DNA from: Streptomyces sp. NBC_01298 | GTDB taxonomy: Bacteria; Actinomycetota; Actinomycetes; Streptomycetales; Streptomycetaceae | NCBI RefSeq assembly: GCF_035978755.1 | Contig: NZ_CP108414.1 | Location: 8,370,001-8,434,000, forward strand | Length of the DNA: 64,000 nucleotides | Direction: 5' to 3' | Shown here: one piece after another, positions 62,176-64,000 of the stretch | Layout of the letters: every line of letters begins with the position of its first letter | How positions within the stretch are numbered: the first letter of the stretch is position 1 | Position numbers and translations under genes: made by a program | The notes under the pieces: generated by a model | Told to the model about the DNA's origin: nothing | Database searches by the model: none | What the model saw: only the letters and a program-made list of their open reading frames with translations

Positions 62176-64000
62176 GTGTCCCCCCAGCCCGAGCCGTCCC
62201 CCCAGCCTTCACGTGCCCTTCCACCCCAGCAGCCTCCGGCGGCCCCCCGCGCCGCGCGGATCCGGGACGCCGGCCGTGACCTCGTCGTCGCGGTCAGCCC
62301 GTTCACGGAGCCCAACCCGCGGATCGTGATCGCCGCCGAACGCGCCGGCTCCCTGGGCCTGCTCGACCTCGGCCGGGACGCCGGGTCCGCGCGGAGCGCC
62401 ATGGCCGAGGTCGCACGCCGTCTCGGAGGGGCCCGCTACGGGGTACGGGTACCCGCGGGCTGCCCGATCGGGCCCGAGGACCTGCCGGCCGAGGTGGACA
62501 CCGTGCTGCTCGCCGACCCCGCGGGCCACACCCCGGACGCGGTGGCCGGCTGGGCGGCCGCCGCCGGGCGGCCCCGGGTGTGGGCCGAGATCGCCGATCC
62601 GGCCGAGGCGGGGGCCGCGGCGGCGTCGCGGGTCGACGCGCTCGTCGCCAAAGGGCACGAGGGAGGCGGCCGGGTGGGCGGGACCACCACCTTCGTGCTC
62701 CTCCAACAGTTGCTCGCGGACCCGGGGTTGGGGCTGCCCGTACGGGCCTGCGGCGGGATCGGGCCGCACACCGCGGCCGCTGCCGTCGCGGGCGGAGCCG
62801 CCGGGGTGCTGGTCGACGTACAACTGGCCCTCACGCCCGAGGGGGAGGCCGGGCTGCCCGCCGAAGTGGCCGCGGCCGTACGGGCCATGGACGGTTCCGA
62901 GACCAAGCTGCTGGAGGGGCACCGGGTGTACGCGCGCCCCGACCTGACCCCGCCGCCGGGCCCGGTCAGCGCCCTGCTGGGGGCCCGGGACCTGCGCACG
63001 CGGCTGCTCCCGGTCGGGCAGGACGGGGCCTCGGCGGCCCGGCTCGCCGCCCGCCACCGGACGACCGGAGGCATCCTCCGGGGCATCCGGTCGGCCGTCG
63101 CGGGACACCTGGCGTCCGTCGTACGGGCCCGGCCGCTGGGGGGCGGCCACGGCCCGGGGCAACCGCTCCCGGTGGCGCAGGGGCCGATGACACGGGTCAG
63201 CGACCAGGCGGCCTTCGCCGAAGCGGTGGCGGCCGGGGGCGGAGTTCCCTATCTCGCGCTCGCGGTCATGGAGGGGCCACAGGTGCGCCGGCTCCTCGCC
63301 GAAACCGCCGAGCGGCTCGGGGAGCGGCCCTGGGGCGTGGGCATGCTCGGCTTCGCCCCGGCCGAACTCCGGGCCGGGCAGCTCGCGGCCGTCGCGGAGG
63401 TGCGCCCGCCGTACGCGATCATCGCGGGCGGCAGCCCTGGACAGGCGGCCCCGCTGGAGGCCGCCGGGACCCGGACCCATCTGCACGTGCCCTCGCCCGG
63501 CCTGCTGGAGCGGTATCTCGCCGAAGGCGCCCGGCGGTTCGTGTTCGAGGGGCTGGAATGCGGGGGCCACGTCGGGCCGCGAGCCTCGTTCCCGCTCTGG
63601 GAGGAGCAGATCGAGCTGCTGCTGTCCTGCCCCGAACCGGCCGCGCTGGACGTGCTGTTCGCGGGCGGGATCCACGACGCCCGCTCCGCGGCGATGGCCG
63701 CCGCCGCGGCAGCCCCGCTGGCCGAGCGGGGTGCGCGCATCGGGGTGCTCATGGGCACCGCCTACCTGTTCACCGAGGAGGCGGTGGCGGCCGGCGCGGT
63801 CCTTCCCGGCTTCCAGCGGGCGGCACTGGAGTGCGCGGACACCGTACTGCTTCACACCGCGCCCGGACACGCCACCCGCTGCGCGGTCACCCCGTACGCG
63901 GACACCTTCGAGGCCACCCGGCAACGGCTCGCGGAGGGCGGCGCCGACCCCCGCGAGGTGTGGGAGGAACTGGAACGGCTCAACCTCGGCAGGCTCCGGA
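62176..64000 (+). CDS. Large protein, N-terminal part: two nitronate-monooxygenase-like domains (runs off window)
   Basis: GTG 62176 behind GAGGAG; open for 608 codons to the window end. A Pro-rich head of ~25 residues precedes two TIM-barrel domains of the nitronate monooxygenase / enoyl-reductase (PfaD-like) family. First (about 35-275): VVAVSPFTEPNPRIVIAAER, VAKGHEGGGRVGGTTTFVLL, ACGGIGPHTAAAAVAGGAAG. Second (about 320-608): PVAQGPMTRVSDQAAFAEAV, FVFEGLECGGHVGPRASFPL, VLFAGGIHDARSAAMAA, GVLMGTAYLFTEEAV. The second has the catalytic-type GGHVG. Such a head occurs on large PUFA/PKS-like synthases of actinobacteria; the rest lies outside. Confidence 0.75.
   Translation, partial: MSPQPEPSPQPSRALPPQQPPAAPRAARIRDAGRDLVVAVSPFTEPNPRIVIAAERAGSLGLLDLGRDAGSARSAMAEVARRLGGARYGVRVPAGCPIGPEDLPAEVDTVLLADPAGHTPDAVAGWAAAAGRPRVWAEIADPAEAGAAAASRVDALVAKGHEGGGRVGGTTTFVLLQQLLADPGLGLPVRACGGIGPHTAAAAVAGGAAGVLVDVQLALTPEGEAGLPAEVAAAVRAMDGSETKLLEGHRVYARPDLTPPPGPVSALLGARDLRTRLLPVGQDGASAARLAARHRTTGGILRGIRSAVAGHLASVVRARPLGGGHGPGQPLPVAQGPMTRVSDQAAFAEAVAAGGGVPYLALAVMEGPQVRRLLAETAERLGERPWGVGMLGFAPAELRAGQLAAVAEVRPPYAIIAGGSPGQAAPLEAAGTRTHLHVPSPGLLERYLAEGARRFVFEGLECGGHVGPRASFPLWEEQIELLLSCPEPAALDVLFAGGIHDARSAAMAAAAAAPLAERGARIGVLMGTAYLFTEEAVAAGAVLPGFQRAALECADTVLLHTAPGHATRCAVTPYADTFEATRQRLAEGGADPREVWEELERLNLGRLR

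Noticed and set aside
62209..63924. 571-codon minus-strand open frame at the right end
   Set aside because: The plus strand reads two clear nitronate-monooxygenase-like domains from GTG 62176 without stops; the minus frame shows no domain.
1..64000. tRNA, rRNA, CRISPR arrays, restriction or phage-defence systems
   Set aside because: Looked for cloverleaf-like sequences, regular repeats with spacers and hallmark defence motifs; none seen.

Overview
The window is 64 kb of very GC-rich DNA with strong G/C bias at third codon positions, GTG/TTG starts, overlapping stop-start operons and Streptomyces-type families (rodlin, LuxR-type LAL regulator, DUF5133, SigB-family sigma factor, PKS-like gene). 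I read it as chromosomal DNA of a Streptomyces or close relative. Several broken genes and a non-autonomous mobile element suggest an accessory, deletion-prone region.

Layout. 1-5.3 kb: a two-component pair (kinase cut by the window edge), a glycosyltransferase with its middle deleted, a GNAT enzyme, a rodlin, and a lipoprotein lipase with a TetR regulator. 5.4-16.4 kb: a secreted subtilase, a large LAL regulator, a membrane-anchored periplasmic-binding-like protein paired with an NTPase-like protein that has a defective Walker A motif, DoxX, and a secreted serine hydrolase. 16.4-17.3 kb: debris, including the first codons of a gyrB-like gene. 17.3-29.9 kb: many small stress-type genes (CsbD, DUF4235, DUF2231, DUF6328, DUF5133 pair, PLD, AI-2E transporter, ATP-binding regulator), a broken Ku gene and a MITE. 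30.2-32.4 kb: a carboxylate-amine ligase and a class II glutamine amidotransferase.

32.5-47.7 kb is the centrepiece: a 15-gene, one-strand cluster for an oxygen-tolerant group 1h (actinobacterial, high-affinity) [NiFe] hydrogenase. Order of transcription is hypX, small subunit, large subunit, NifU-like, DUF5947-like, DUF6084-like, a 498-residue unknown, maturation protease, a 34-residue membrane peptide, then hypA-B-F-C-D-E. HypX would supply CO ligand in air, HypE/F/C/D make and carry Fe(CN)2CO, HypA/B insert nickel, and the protease trims the large subunit. Such enzymes scavenge atmospheric H2 in dormant actinobacteria.

48-55.3 kb: a partner-switching stress module: SpoIIE-type phosphatase, SigB-family sigma factor, RsbW-like kinase, two STAS antagonists and a CsbD protein, plus small stress proteins. 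Candidate SigB-type promoters lie before the sigma factor and before other window genes. 55.4-64 kb: an MFS pump behind a double MarR-like operator, GNAT and an adenylosuccinate lyase, truncated HAD and NagB-like remnants, a secreted protein with a Pro-Thr linker, a LysR regulator, and the 5' end of a large gene with two nitronate-monooxygenase-like domains that runs off the window.
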